The position numbers were made by a program, and so were the translations under genes. A stretch of DNA of 64,000 nucleotides, from the NCBI GenBank assembly GCA_022393335.1, contig JAJEKB010020941.1, positions 1 to 64,000 of the forward strand. The letters are read 5' to 3'. Positions 55,326 to 64,000 of the stretch are shown here, one piece after another (within the stretch, counting starts at the first letter, position 1; the number at the start of each line of letters is the position of its first letter). This DNA is from Macrotrachela quadricornifera (lineage: Eukaryota > Rotifera > Eurotatoria > Philodinida > Philodinidae). The notes beneath the pieces were generated by a model. It was not told where the DNA came from, made no database searches, and saw nothing but the letters and a program-made list of their open reading frames with translations.

Positions 55326-57134
55326 AGAACCTACATTAACGAGCTGATAAAAACATGATATAATAAAAGGAAGAATATTTGGTTCTAACTGCTTGCTATT
55401 TTACTTATACACATACTTGTTGATCTATTCCCTATCAAAATTTCTAGATTCAAATTGACTAAATAGATATTTGGCTTCTTCAATTTTCTTAGTTTTACAT
55501 TCTTGCCGCTAAGAAATTCATAGAGTACAGAGTTCTGATCTTGTGAGAAGGCTCGAAGATACCATAGAACAGAACACTACTATTTCAACTGCAGTGATAG
55601 TTTTCTTTTCCTACGTTATTCATTCTTTCTCTATCATTATTAAGGTGTCTCGAAAATTTCGTTAGTCTCTTGCTGTGAGCTCAATATTTTTTGTTTTCTC
55701 CTTATCGATTTGCTTGAGCGAGCATCATCAATATTGAGTCGAATCGTATTCTATTCGCCATCATTTCTTCTATCCCCACGTGCTTGTTTTTACTCGTACT
55801 AAACAATACTGTATCAATACGGGTGTGCGTATTTTCGATTTTACTCTTATATCAACTGTATTTAATGAAAGCCATTTTATATAAATCATCCACATTTTGG
55901 CTTTTTCCGTCTGATCGTCAGAATTCGCTGTTTTTTTCATTTTCAATTGTATTGCTTAGGTTGTAGAGATTATTCTGCCGCAATTTTTATTATTAACACT
56001 TTTTTCATGTTTTCAAGAAAAGATTTTAAGTAATGAAAAAATAATTCGAAAAATGAGCATTTATTATGCCTCATCCGTTAGATTTTTCATCGATATTGCG
56101 AGTCTCGTAAGGATGATTTAAAAGCTCATGTTAATATATACTACCTTACCATACGTATGTCTTCAGCTCGGTTCCTTACTTTTTTTTCTTGTCGATTGCA
56201 AGATTTATCTGAATTTGCAATGTTTTCTCAATTATATTCACAACCTTTTTGAACGTGAAATTTATTTTTTCTAATGAAGTATTCGATTATTGATCACATT
56301 ACTTTCAATTAGAAAATGTCGATATACTATCAAAACACTTGTTTTATATTCTCTTAATTTTTCTTTTCTTTCGGATCGGCTTGTTTTAATTTTCGAAAGC
56401 TTATGTCTTCTAAAATTGAGCACATCATGATAAGTAAGTCGTTGATCATCTATCTACTAGGAGGATTTTACGATTTACTTTCTATTGTAGAAAATCATCT
56501 TAGAAAAGATATTCCTTTCACTCGATATTGTTTATCTATTCTTTAACTCTTCGACTTCTAGTTGGTAATTAAACATTGCCAAAATTCGAACTAAATGCCG
56601 CCAGATATCTCAGCCTATCTAAAAATCTACATGTCAAATGTTTTATAAATTTTTGTTTGTATTCACATACGAGTAAATATCTTTACAAAGAACACTTATA
56701 ACTCTCAAATTATAAGCGATTAAAACCTAGGAGTGTTCAAAAATTGTAGATTTCAATTCACACTATTGATTCCACTATTTAGAAATTAAAATTCTTCATC
56801 CACCAAGGAATTTTAGCCTTCTAGAGTTTGCATTCAAAGATTTATCATGGAATACATTATTTGAAGGCTCATTTATTTCATAGTAATACGTGCCTTGCTG
56901 TACTTTAACTATTTTTCTTCGAATATATTTGCTCGTTATAGACTCATACGTCGGTAGTCAGAAGTAAGAGAATAACGTTTTTCCCTATATGAGAATTTAA
57001 ATATTCAAATGATGACCGAATGAAAACGATTTTTAATAGGAAAGAGAATCTCGTTTAGGAAGATTCTGTTTAACCTTTTAGAGTGAAACCACTACTACTA
57101 ATTCAAATAATAATTTCTTACGATAATTATAGTT
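55326..57134. other. Gene-free stretch upstream of the acyltransferase
   Basis: I see no gene or recognisable repeat. The 60-codon frame at 55784-55966 has no content. The acyltransferase promoter presumably lies in the right part of this region. Confidence 0.35.
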
Positions 57135-59162
57135 ATGGGGAATAATCTCGTCGACAAATATAAACATGTTGCTTTGCCATTCTTACCAATTTCTACTGAT
57201 GATGAGAAGTACAGACCAGATATTGATGGCTTACGTGCCATTGCTGTCCTCTCAGTGGTAATATTTCATGCTTTTCCAAAGCAGCTTCCAGGTGGATTTG
57301 TTGGAGTAGATATATTTTTCGTCATCTCTGGTTATTTGATGACTTCGATAATTTCCAATGAACTCGATGGAGGCTCGTTTACTTTTAGTTCATTCTACGC
57401 CCGCCGGATAAAAAGAATCTTTCCATCATTGATTGTAGTTTTAGTTGCTTGCTACATAGCTGGTTATCACTTGTTACTGCCTGCAGAACTGAAAAATTTA
57501 GGTGCTCATACGGTGGCTGGATCGGTTTTTTCGTCGAACTTCTTCTCGAGTATGCAACTAGGATATTTTGATCAAACCTCAAATTCTGAACCTTTACTTC
57601 ATTTATGGTCTCTTGGTATCGAGGAGCAATTCTATATAGTCTGGCCATTGCTATTGTATGGAATTTGGGAACTGAAAATAAACCCTTTCACTTTAACAAC
57701 TTTACTGACAGTCTTCTCTTTTACAATAAATATCTATAAAGTAAATACACAAAGAAATCAAACTTTTTACTCGTCAATAGCTCGTGCTTGGGAACTACTG
57801 ATAGGAGCAATATTAATCTTTATGGCCAAACATATGAAATATTATTGTCAGAATGTAAATATGCGATTAAATACTTGTTTCAACACTGTGTTGTCCAGTG
57901 AAACATCTAATAGAGATGTAGACGTATTAGGCATGATAATGTCGATCATTGGAAGTCTTTTGATTATCTCGCCAATGTTTATTCTTACAAAAACCTTCGC
58001 ATTTCCAGGATGGTGGGCAGTCGCTCCAACAATGGGTACCGCATTTCTAATATCAGCTGGTCCAACAGTTTGGATCAATAAAAACATCCTTTCTGTACGC
58101 TTTCTGGTCGAAATAGGACTAATTAGCTATCCCCTCTACCTTTGGCATTGGCCATTGCTTGTATATACATCTCTTTATATTGGAGATGATATGTCTGACT
58201 TCAAACGTGTTCCCGTTATCATTCTGAGTTTCATCGTTGCTTTAGCTACATACAACTTTATTGAGAAAACATTTCGCTTTGGACAGTTTCCTAAAGAAAA
58301 ACTCATTTCATTATGTATTATGATGTTCATTATTGGTTGTGTCGGCTGTTTCACTTATCTATCTAATGGATTATTATATCGACTCCCTCTATCTATGCGA
58401 AATATTATAAAATACAATAATAAATGGTCTATTGAGGAAACACAGTTTTACAGAGCTGGTACATGTCTTCGTAATGAAAGACAAAATTATATGCAATTCG
58501 ATAATTGTGTGGACAACATAGAGAAGCCCACTTCGACTGCAGTACTACTATGGGGTGACTCACATGCCGCGCAGTTACGTTCAGGAATCGTAGCTGCAAA
58601 GCCTGATTTTCGTATAACTCAACTCACTGCGTCTATATGTCCACCAATTATTGGATATTCGATATACAAGGCACCATTTTGCACTGAAACCAACAACTAC
58701 ATATCTAAACGAATTGCATATGAAAAGCCAAATACTGTTATATTGGCAGCGAATTGGCCCGAGTATGACTGGAAACAGTTAGCGAATACCATAATATTCC
58801 TGAGAAATATGACCGTGAAACAAATCTATCTAGTTGGTCCTGATCCACATTGGAAAAACGGATTGCCCAGAACACTTTACTCATATTATATGCGTTATAA
58901 GCCACTTCAGATACCTGCTCGTATGGATACTGGATATTTTAATTACATAGCTGATTTAGATAAAGAGATGGAAGCCTTCGCTGTAACGATGAAAATTAAC
59001 TACATTTCTTTGCACAAGATTTTGTGCAATTCGGATGGTTGTTTAGTGAAAATTGGAGAGAATATCGATACGCTGACCTCGTTTGATGGTTCCCATTTAA
59101 CTGTTGCTGGATCAACTTTTGTTGTAGATCACTTTCCAAAAAATCTTCTACATGTTACGTAA
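57135..59162 (+). CDS. OafA-like acyltransferase with C-terminal SGNH domain
   Basis: An intronless 675-residue protein. Residues 27-410 form an acyltransferase-3 membrane domain: RPDIDGLRAIAVL leading to H45 (VVIFHAFP), FVGVDIFFVISGYL at 55-68, FYARRIKRIFP, SLGIEEQFYIVWP, then about ten hydrophobic helices (ISYPLYLWHWPLL). Residues about 465-670 are an SGNH hydrolase-like domain with GDSH (S476) and the terminal D..H pair in FDGSHLT (D651, H654). In bacteria the same fusion adds O-acetyl groups to lipopolysaccharide or peptidoglycan: the membrane part passes acetyl from acetyl-CoA across the membrane and the SGNH domain transfers it. The full domain order and absence of introns point to bacterial origin; the animal nrf-6 group of acyltransferases lacks the SGNH fusion. 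Substrate in a host animal is unknown. The ATG at 57135 is the first in frame. Confidence 0.9.
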   Translation: MGNNLVDKYKHVALPFLPISTDDEKYRPDIDGLRAIAVLSVVIFHAFPKQLPGGFVGVDIFFVISGYLMTSIISNELDGGSFTFSSFYARRIKRIFPSLIVVLVACYIAGYHLLLPAELKNLGAHTVAGSVFSSNFFSSMQLGYFDQTSNSEPLLHLWSLGIEEQFYIVWPLLLYGIWELKINPFTLTTLLTVFSFTINIYKVNTQRNQTFYSSIARAWELLIGAILIFMAKHMKYYCQNVNMRLNTCFNTVLSSETSNRDVDVLGMIMSIIGSLLIISPMFILTKTFAFPGWWAVAPTMGTAFLISAGPTVWINKNILSVRFLVEIGLISYPLYLWHWPLLVYTSLYIGDDMSDFKRVPVIILSFIVALATYNFIEKTFRFGQFPKEKLISLCIMMFIIGCVGCFTYLSNGLLYRLPLSMRNIIKYNNKWSIEETQFYRAGTCLRNERQNYMQFDNCVDNIEKPTSTAVLLWGDSHAAQLRSGIVAAKPDFRITQLTASICPPIIGYSIYKAPFCTETNNYISKRIAYEKPNTVILAANWPEYDWKQLANTIIFLRNMTVKQIYLVGPDPHWKNGLPRTLYSYYMRYKPLQIPARMDTGYFNYIADLDKEMEAFAVTMKINYISLHKILCNSDGCLVKIGENIDTLTSFDGSHLTVAGSTFVVDHFPKNLLHVT

Positions 59163-60256
59163 GAGAGACATTCGACTATGAAATTTTACTTGAAGCTGAT
59201 TTCCGGGTATGAACTATTGAATATACTTTCATTTAAATAAAATTGGGACTATTATATATACAGTTGTTCAGAAAGGCTGTGCAACTCATATTATATAAAA
59301 CACGAAATAGAGAAGTTATTATCTCATTATTTCACATTGCGTAAGTTACAAGAACTTTCCAAACAAATTGATGTTATAAATAAAATTCGTGCTTCTAATA
59401 AGAACAGAGTTTTTAGTCATCCATGTTACGTCATTGATATCTACGAGAATTCGAGCAAACAAGTTCAAAGTTTTTGACTGCGTAAGTGAACATCGGCTCT
59501 ATCAGCTAATGAAACACAAATTCGAAAATGTTGAAAAATAAAAAAAAGTTATAAACGATAAAGTGAAGACGGTGACAACATTCTTCCTAAGTGCAGTGCC
59601 TTTCAGTAAGAACCCCAATGCAAAAGATGTTTCAAATTAGAACGGTCCCGCATAAATGCATGGGAAATAGATGGGACTCAGAAATTGAGTCGTATCTCTG
59701 TAAAAACTGCAAAACTGAGCGAAGTAATCGCTAAAAAGTTATTTGTTACATCTTCCTTTATCATATACTAAGGATCAGCTCGCTATATTACTCCAGTAAC
59801 AAGATACAATCTTGAAATGAATTGATTACAAAGAAAAAAAACTCATACATATACGTTTATACATGAAACATATTTCAAGAAAGTAATGATTTGCATGTGA
59901 AGACAAAACATTCTGACGTTGTTAAATGAAACGTTTATCAATGATTGATATGGAATGGCTAGAATCACAGGCATGATTATGGTTGCTATAAAAACTATAA
60001 AATAGAAGATATAAATTGGCCATAGCCATCTATTCTTAAAACACATTAATCTTAATGAACAGTTACAATTTTACTTCAGACTTTTTTTTAATATTCATTG
60101 TAGTTGTTGAAGTGAATGACTATCACTTATCCTAAATATAGTATGCAGAATGCATCTCGAAATCGTATCTATATTCCCGGATAATCAAAAAATAATGTTT
60201 CGTTGATGGATCTATTCTAATGTTCGTTTCAAAATATAGTACACTTCACTGCTTTT
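59163..60256. other. Gene-free stretch downstream of the acyltransferase
   Basis: No gene is supported. ATTTAAATAAAATTG at about 59231-59245 contains AATAAA and would serve as the poly(A) signal of the acyltransferase gene. The 67-codon frame at 59843-60046 (minus) is hydrophobic but has no other support. Confidence 0.35.
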
Positions 60257-60836
60257 TGAATAATTCAAGAATGCAGCGAACTAAAGATCTGGGATTTCCA
60301 CTAATCGATAGAGAAGAAATTAACCCATGTTTTTCCTTGATAATGTGTAAGACGGAATCCTTTTAAAGCTGATCAACTTCAAAAAATATGCAAAAAAATT
60401 CATGAGAATGACCTTCCATCTAGCTGAAATTTCGATTTTGATCTTCGACTCAGAAAGAGCGACTTCAGATGTACAATTCAAGATACAATGTAACTGGCTC
60501 TCTTATTATACTTTGACGGTAAGTAAACAGAATTATATATTTGCATGCGCAAATATCGACTTTTTATCATAGTAGCTTGGTATTTCGGTGAAAATATCAT
60601 GAAAAGTAAAAAAGCATATTCTATCTTGAATCGTACATCCGAAGTTCCTCTATTTAAATCATAGGTCAAGATTAAAATTTTATCTAAATGGCAGGTCATT
60701 CTCATGCGTTCTTTTGCACAGTTTTAAAAGGGTTTCATCTTACACATTATCAAGGAAAAAGATGCCCCAACTTCTTCTCTATCGATTGGTGAATACTGCA
60801 GATCTCTAGCTCATTGAGTTCTTGAATTATTTAATA
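60257..60836. mobile_element. Foldback MITE, ~580 bp
   Basis: The arm at 60257-60490 recurs inverted at about 60615-60836: GAATAATTCAAGAA, CTAATCGATAGAGAAGAA, TTTTTCCTTGATAATGTGTAAGA, CATGAGAATGACCT and GATGTACAATTCAAGATA all have complements on the right. The loop is about 125 bp. No coding sequence. Confidence 0.8.
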
Positions 60837-62138
60837 CACCCTGTCACTGACCTTTATTCTTTAGAAAAATAAATGAAGTATCTTTCTCACTGTACAAAGT
60901 TAAAATGAGCAAGAGTGCTTACGACATCTTCTTTTATACCCCCCATGCGTCAGTACGAACTACGATGACTGCGTCACAGTTGTCAAAAAAGTGATGACAT
61001 CGGATACCACATTTTCCTCATTTTTTGTAGTCCTTTATAAAAAATTGAGAAGAGTTGTACATTCTTATTGATAATATCCACTAAGGTTCTTGTAGAATAG
61101 AGCACTTTAAAGTTTTTTCTCAGAGACGCACTCATATATGTTCCATTATTGATCTAAAAATGTGCCTATAATAAACTATCTATCATCAAAAATGAATCTT
61201 AAAACAAATAAATGTAGACGAGAAGTTTAAGTTAATCATTGTCTATAATTGTTGAATCACGTTCATATTATAGTCGTGACATCTATACGGGAAGCAAATA
61301 TTTTTTTTCGACTATCAAATCTTGATATGTAAAAAAACTGCACAGAAATTGTCCTTGACCCTCATTTTATACAAATTTTCGAATATTTTTCTACTTAGTT
61401 CATATTTCATACTGACTTAGTAGAATTTGTGTTCAAACACGATGTATTGGTCTAACATATTGACAATCTTTGAAAAAATTGTATCTAGCGTCATAATTGC
61501 CGCAAAATCTTATTTAATCATCGATCTTCTTGCAAAATACGATGAACAGCGATTCTACGCTGTTTTTTTTTCAAAATTGCCAGTATCGTAACGATTTTCG
61601 CAATATGAGAATATTTGTCAATATTTTGTTTTATTTTTTCACGAGATAAATATTGTGTCATTCGAAATGTAAATTTTTGTTGACATTCAGAATGACACAT
61701 ATCATGAGTATTTACCTTCTTTTTCTTTTCAAACTAAAATAGATTTTGACGCAATTTTCAAAGTTTTACCCATTACGCAATTGACGTGTTTGTTCTTTTT
61801 AAGTAATAACGTCACTTGTGTATTTTATGATTCATATGAAAGATTTACGATAATTTCTTTGATTTATCTACATGGGAAATAATTCATTGAGTATTTTCCA
61901 TTTAAACTATATATAACATTGAATAACTAACTGAATACATTAAACGTAAAAAAAATCTACAATACATTACAACTTGCTTATCAATTACAATACATTTTCG
62001 ATTAAATACTTTCGTTTTTATTTCGGGTGAGTATATGATAAAAAGAACAAAATAACTAAAAATAATCTTGCAGTAGACAAGCAATAGTATTTTTGTTTTT
62101 TGCTTTCTGTCATAGTACTTGAATTTTTCTTCTAGATT
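60837..62138. other. Gene-free stretch upstream of the F-box gene
   Basis: No gene is seen. Small frames at 61518-61700 and 61902-62177 on the minus strand have no recognisable content. TTTTTCTTCTAG at about 62126-62137 abuts the F-box start and could be a 3' splice site of a leader intron. Confidence 0.35.
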
Positions 62139-63917
62139 ATGTCTAATATAACAACAATATTGAATCAAATGAAACAACAGTTAACAATGAATGACACATA
62201 CGATAGTGAATTAATTACAAACATTGAAAATTTACCAAATGAATTATTCTATGAAATTTTTGATTATCTTTATGATGATGCATATGAAACATTTTCAAAT
62301 CTAAATATTCGTTTTCAACAACTTCTTATTTCATATCCATGCTTAACATTCAATCTTTCATCTAATTATGAATCAGATCTTGAACAACGTTATAAACATT
62401 CAATTATACCAAATAAACATAAAATTGTTTCACTTCGTTTATCAAATATGTTAATATTTCAACAATTTTGGAATTTAGTTATTATTGATTCATCATTTAT
62501 TCGTCTTGAATCATTTAGTCTTCAAGGAATTAAATCAGATAAACTTATGAATATTCTTAATGATTTACATTTATTACCATGTCTTTTTTCATTAAGTATT
62601 TATCTTGATGATCATATCGAAGATCTTAATAATGTTTATCAATTAATTCTATCTTTACCCCAATTAAAATATAATAAACTTTCATCAAGATTAAAAATAA
62701 AATCAATTTCATTACCTTATATTGATAATAATCAACAATTTAGTAGTATTAAACATTTGATTATCAATCATGATTGTAATGTCAATCAATTATCTGCTAT
62801 ACTTTCATATACACCACAAATTTCTCATATCAATTGTAGAAATTTGTTAAGATCAAATATAAATATCGAAAAAGACGAACAAATTCTATTACCTTATTTG
62901 AAACATTTCTCAATTGGTAAATGTTATTTAATGTTTAATGAATTTGAAATATTTATTAAAAAAATATCTTCACAATTAAAAATATTAAAAATTATTATTG
63001 CATCTAACAATCCAACATATCTTGATGCTAATCAATGGAAAGAATTAATTTCACAACATCTTATTTATTTACAAGAATTTTATTTTGAATATCATCAAAG
63101 AATTCTTTCGAGTTCTCATCATATATTACTCAGTCAATTTACTACATCTTTTTGGATTGAACGACAATGGATATTTGAACTTGAAATTGATATGGGTGAA
63201 AATCATAATACTGAAATTATTTATTCTATTCATCCATACAAATATACATTAGAAGAACAACGAAAAAATATTTTCTCTTGTAAACAAGATTCTATCAATA
63301 CAGTTCAACAGGAGAATGAAAATTCTTCTACGGAAATTTTTTCACCTGTTCAACTTAGTATTAATTATACGAGTAATATAAATCAATCTAATTCAACATT
63401 CTTCAACAATATTAGATCAATATTAACTACAGTACATATTACTCATTTAAATGTTAATTTTAGTATGGTATCTATAGATATATTTCTTAAAATCATCAAA
63501 TTTTTATCTAAACTTAATACATTGACAATATCATCTTGGTCAAAATCAAAAGATATATCTTTATCTGATGAAGGAAAACAAATTGTTTCTTCATTATCAA
63601 ATACAAATAAAATTCTACAAGTAAATCTTTGGCAAACAACTGATTTCAAACAAATTCAATTTATTATTAATCTTTGTCCTCATATAGAATATATTGAAAT
63701 CGATTGTATTAATTATAATGATATTTATTCACTTGTACAATTCATTTTTGATCAAAAATCTTTGTATATTAAATATCTTTCTTCATTATGTCTCTATGTT
63801 TCGAAATTAAATGATGAAATTATTCAAAATTTAAAAACAACAATTGATCTTATGAAACTAATTGATAATTATACAATTAAACATATACACGATAAAATTT
63901 ACTTACAATGGAAATAA
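62139..63917 (+). CDS. F-box protein with LRR-like repeats
   Basis: An intronless 592-residue protein. The F-box is at residues about 29-75 (IENLPNELFYEIFDYLYDDAY, then FSNLNIRFQQLL), the segment that binds SKP1 to join an SCF ubiquitin ligase. The rest shows an irregular leucine/isoleucine-rich pattern typical of degenerate leucine-rich repeats (LRLSNMLIFQQFW, LLPCLFSLSIYLDDH, LNTLTISSWSKS, LCPHIEYIEIDCINYND) that would recognise substrates. It is strongly biased to A/T codons and to N, I, K and S. AATAAA lies at about 63913 overlapping the stop and again at 63958. Its substrate is not predictable from sequence. Confidence 0.88.
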   Translation: MSNITTILNQMKQQLTMNDTYDSELITNIENLPNELFYEIFDYLYDDAYETFSNLNIRFQQLLISYPCLTFNLSSNYESDLEQRYKHSIIPNKHKIVSLRLSNMLIFQQFWNLVIIDSSFIRLESFSLQGIKSDKLMNILNDLHLLPCLFSLSIYLDDHIEDLNNVYQLILSLPQLKYNKLSSRLKIKSISLPYIDNNQQFSSIKHLIINHDCNVNQLSAILSYTPQISHINCRNLLRSNINIEKDEQILLPYLKHFSIGKCYLMFNEFEIFIKKISSQLKILKIIIASNNPTYLDANQWKELISQHLIYLQEFYFEYHQRILSSSHHILLSQFTTSFWIERQWIFELEIDMGENHNTEIIYSIHPYKYTLEEQRKNIFSCKQDSINTVQQENENSSTEIFSPVQLSINYTSNINQSNSTFFNNIRSILTTVHITHLNVNFSMVSIDIFLKIIKFLSKLNTLTISSWSKSKDISLSDEGKQIVSSLSNTNKILQVNLWQTTDFKQIQFIINLCPHIEYIEIDCINYNDIYSLVQFIFDQKSLYIKYLSSLCLYVSKLNDEIIQNLKTTIDLMKLIDNYTIKHIHDKIYLQWK

Positions 63918-64000
63918 AAAAAAACTTTTTTTGTATGTTCTTTTAGAAAAAATTCTCTAATAAACTTGAATGTGATTAGGTAGAAATGAATAATAGATTT
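63918..64000. terminator. 3' end signals of the F-box gene
   Basis: CTAATAAACTTGAATGTG at about 63957 gives a poly(A) signal followed by a GT-rich stretch, suitable for 3' end formation. Confidence 0.4.

Noticed and set aside
1..64000. CRISPR arrays, tRNA or rRNA genes
   Set aside because: No short direct repeats with unique spacers, no tRNA A/B box pair with a cloverleaf and no rRNA sequence were seen; the sequence is eukaryotic.

Overview
This window reads as a piece of a eukaryotic, almost certainly metazoan, nuclear genome, and the best inference is a bdelloid rotifer. It is AT-rich, and reconstructed genes have short GT-AG introns (54-81 nt) plus a few longer ones. Animal-type genes (an intermediate filament protein with a lamin-tail domain, RING/TRAF proteins, an MIT-domain protein, an F-box/LRR-like protein) sit beside intronless genes of bacterial or plant/bacterial type: an OafA-like acyltransferase with an SGNH domain, and a CslA-like GT2 glycosyltransferase. 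That mixture, and the dense patchwork of short DNA transposon remnants, is characteristic of bdelloids. The taxonomic call is inference; no rRNA or marker gene is present.

Layout. 1-13.9 kb is repeat-rich: a 1.1-kb foldback element, a foldback element with ends at 4232/6117, a Helitron-type 3' end, a 1.3-kb hAT element with a near-perfect 8-bp target duplication, an hAT-like MITE and a 51-bp micro-MITE. It holds a small secreted Cys-rich gene (minus strand, one apparent frameshift) and a RING-TRAF-coiled-coil gene. 13.9-21.4 kb is a degenerate ~94-bp tandem array split by a full-length LINE of about 5.3 kb with both ORFs open and a 12-bp target-site duplication. 21.4-35.4 kb holds several foldback elements, a dead Tc1/mariner element, a ~40-bp minisatellite family and a six-exon intermediate filament gene (minus). 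35.9-40.2 kb is a three-exon gene for a 912-aa membrane protein with one GC-AG intron. 40.8-49.9 kb has a second Helitron-type end, a piggyBac MITE, a RING+MIT gene reconstructed from four exons, and a dead piggyBac element next to the start of a related copy. 51.9-64 kb holds three long intronless genes: the GT2 glycosyltransferase (minus), the OafA/SGNH acyltransferase (plus) and an F-box protein (plus).

The genes do not form one operon-like pathway. The GT2 enzyme and the acyltransferase, 3.5 kb apart and on opposite strands, could both act on extracellular or Golgi polysaccharide; that link is inference only. The most unusual gene is the RING-MIT protein (45197-46984): four exons in consistent splice phase join a TRIM-like RING to a VPS4-type MIT domain, suggesting a ubiquitin ligase directed to ESCRT-III. 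Intron coordinates and multi-exon models here were derived by reading splice signals and frame, not from transcripts.
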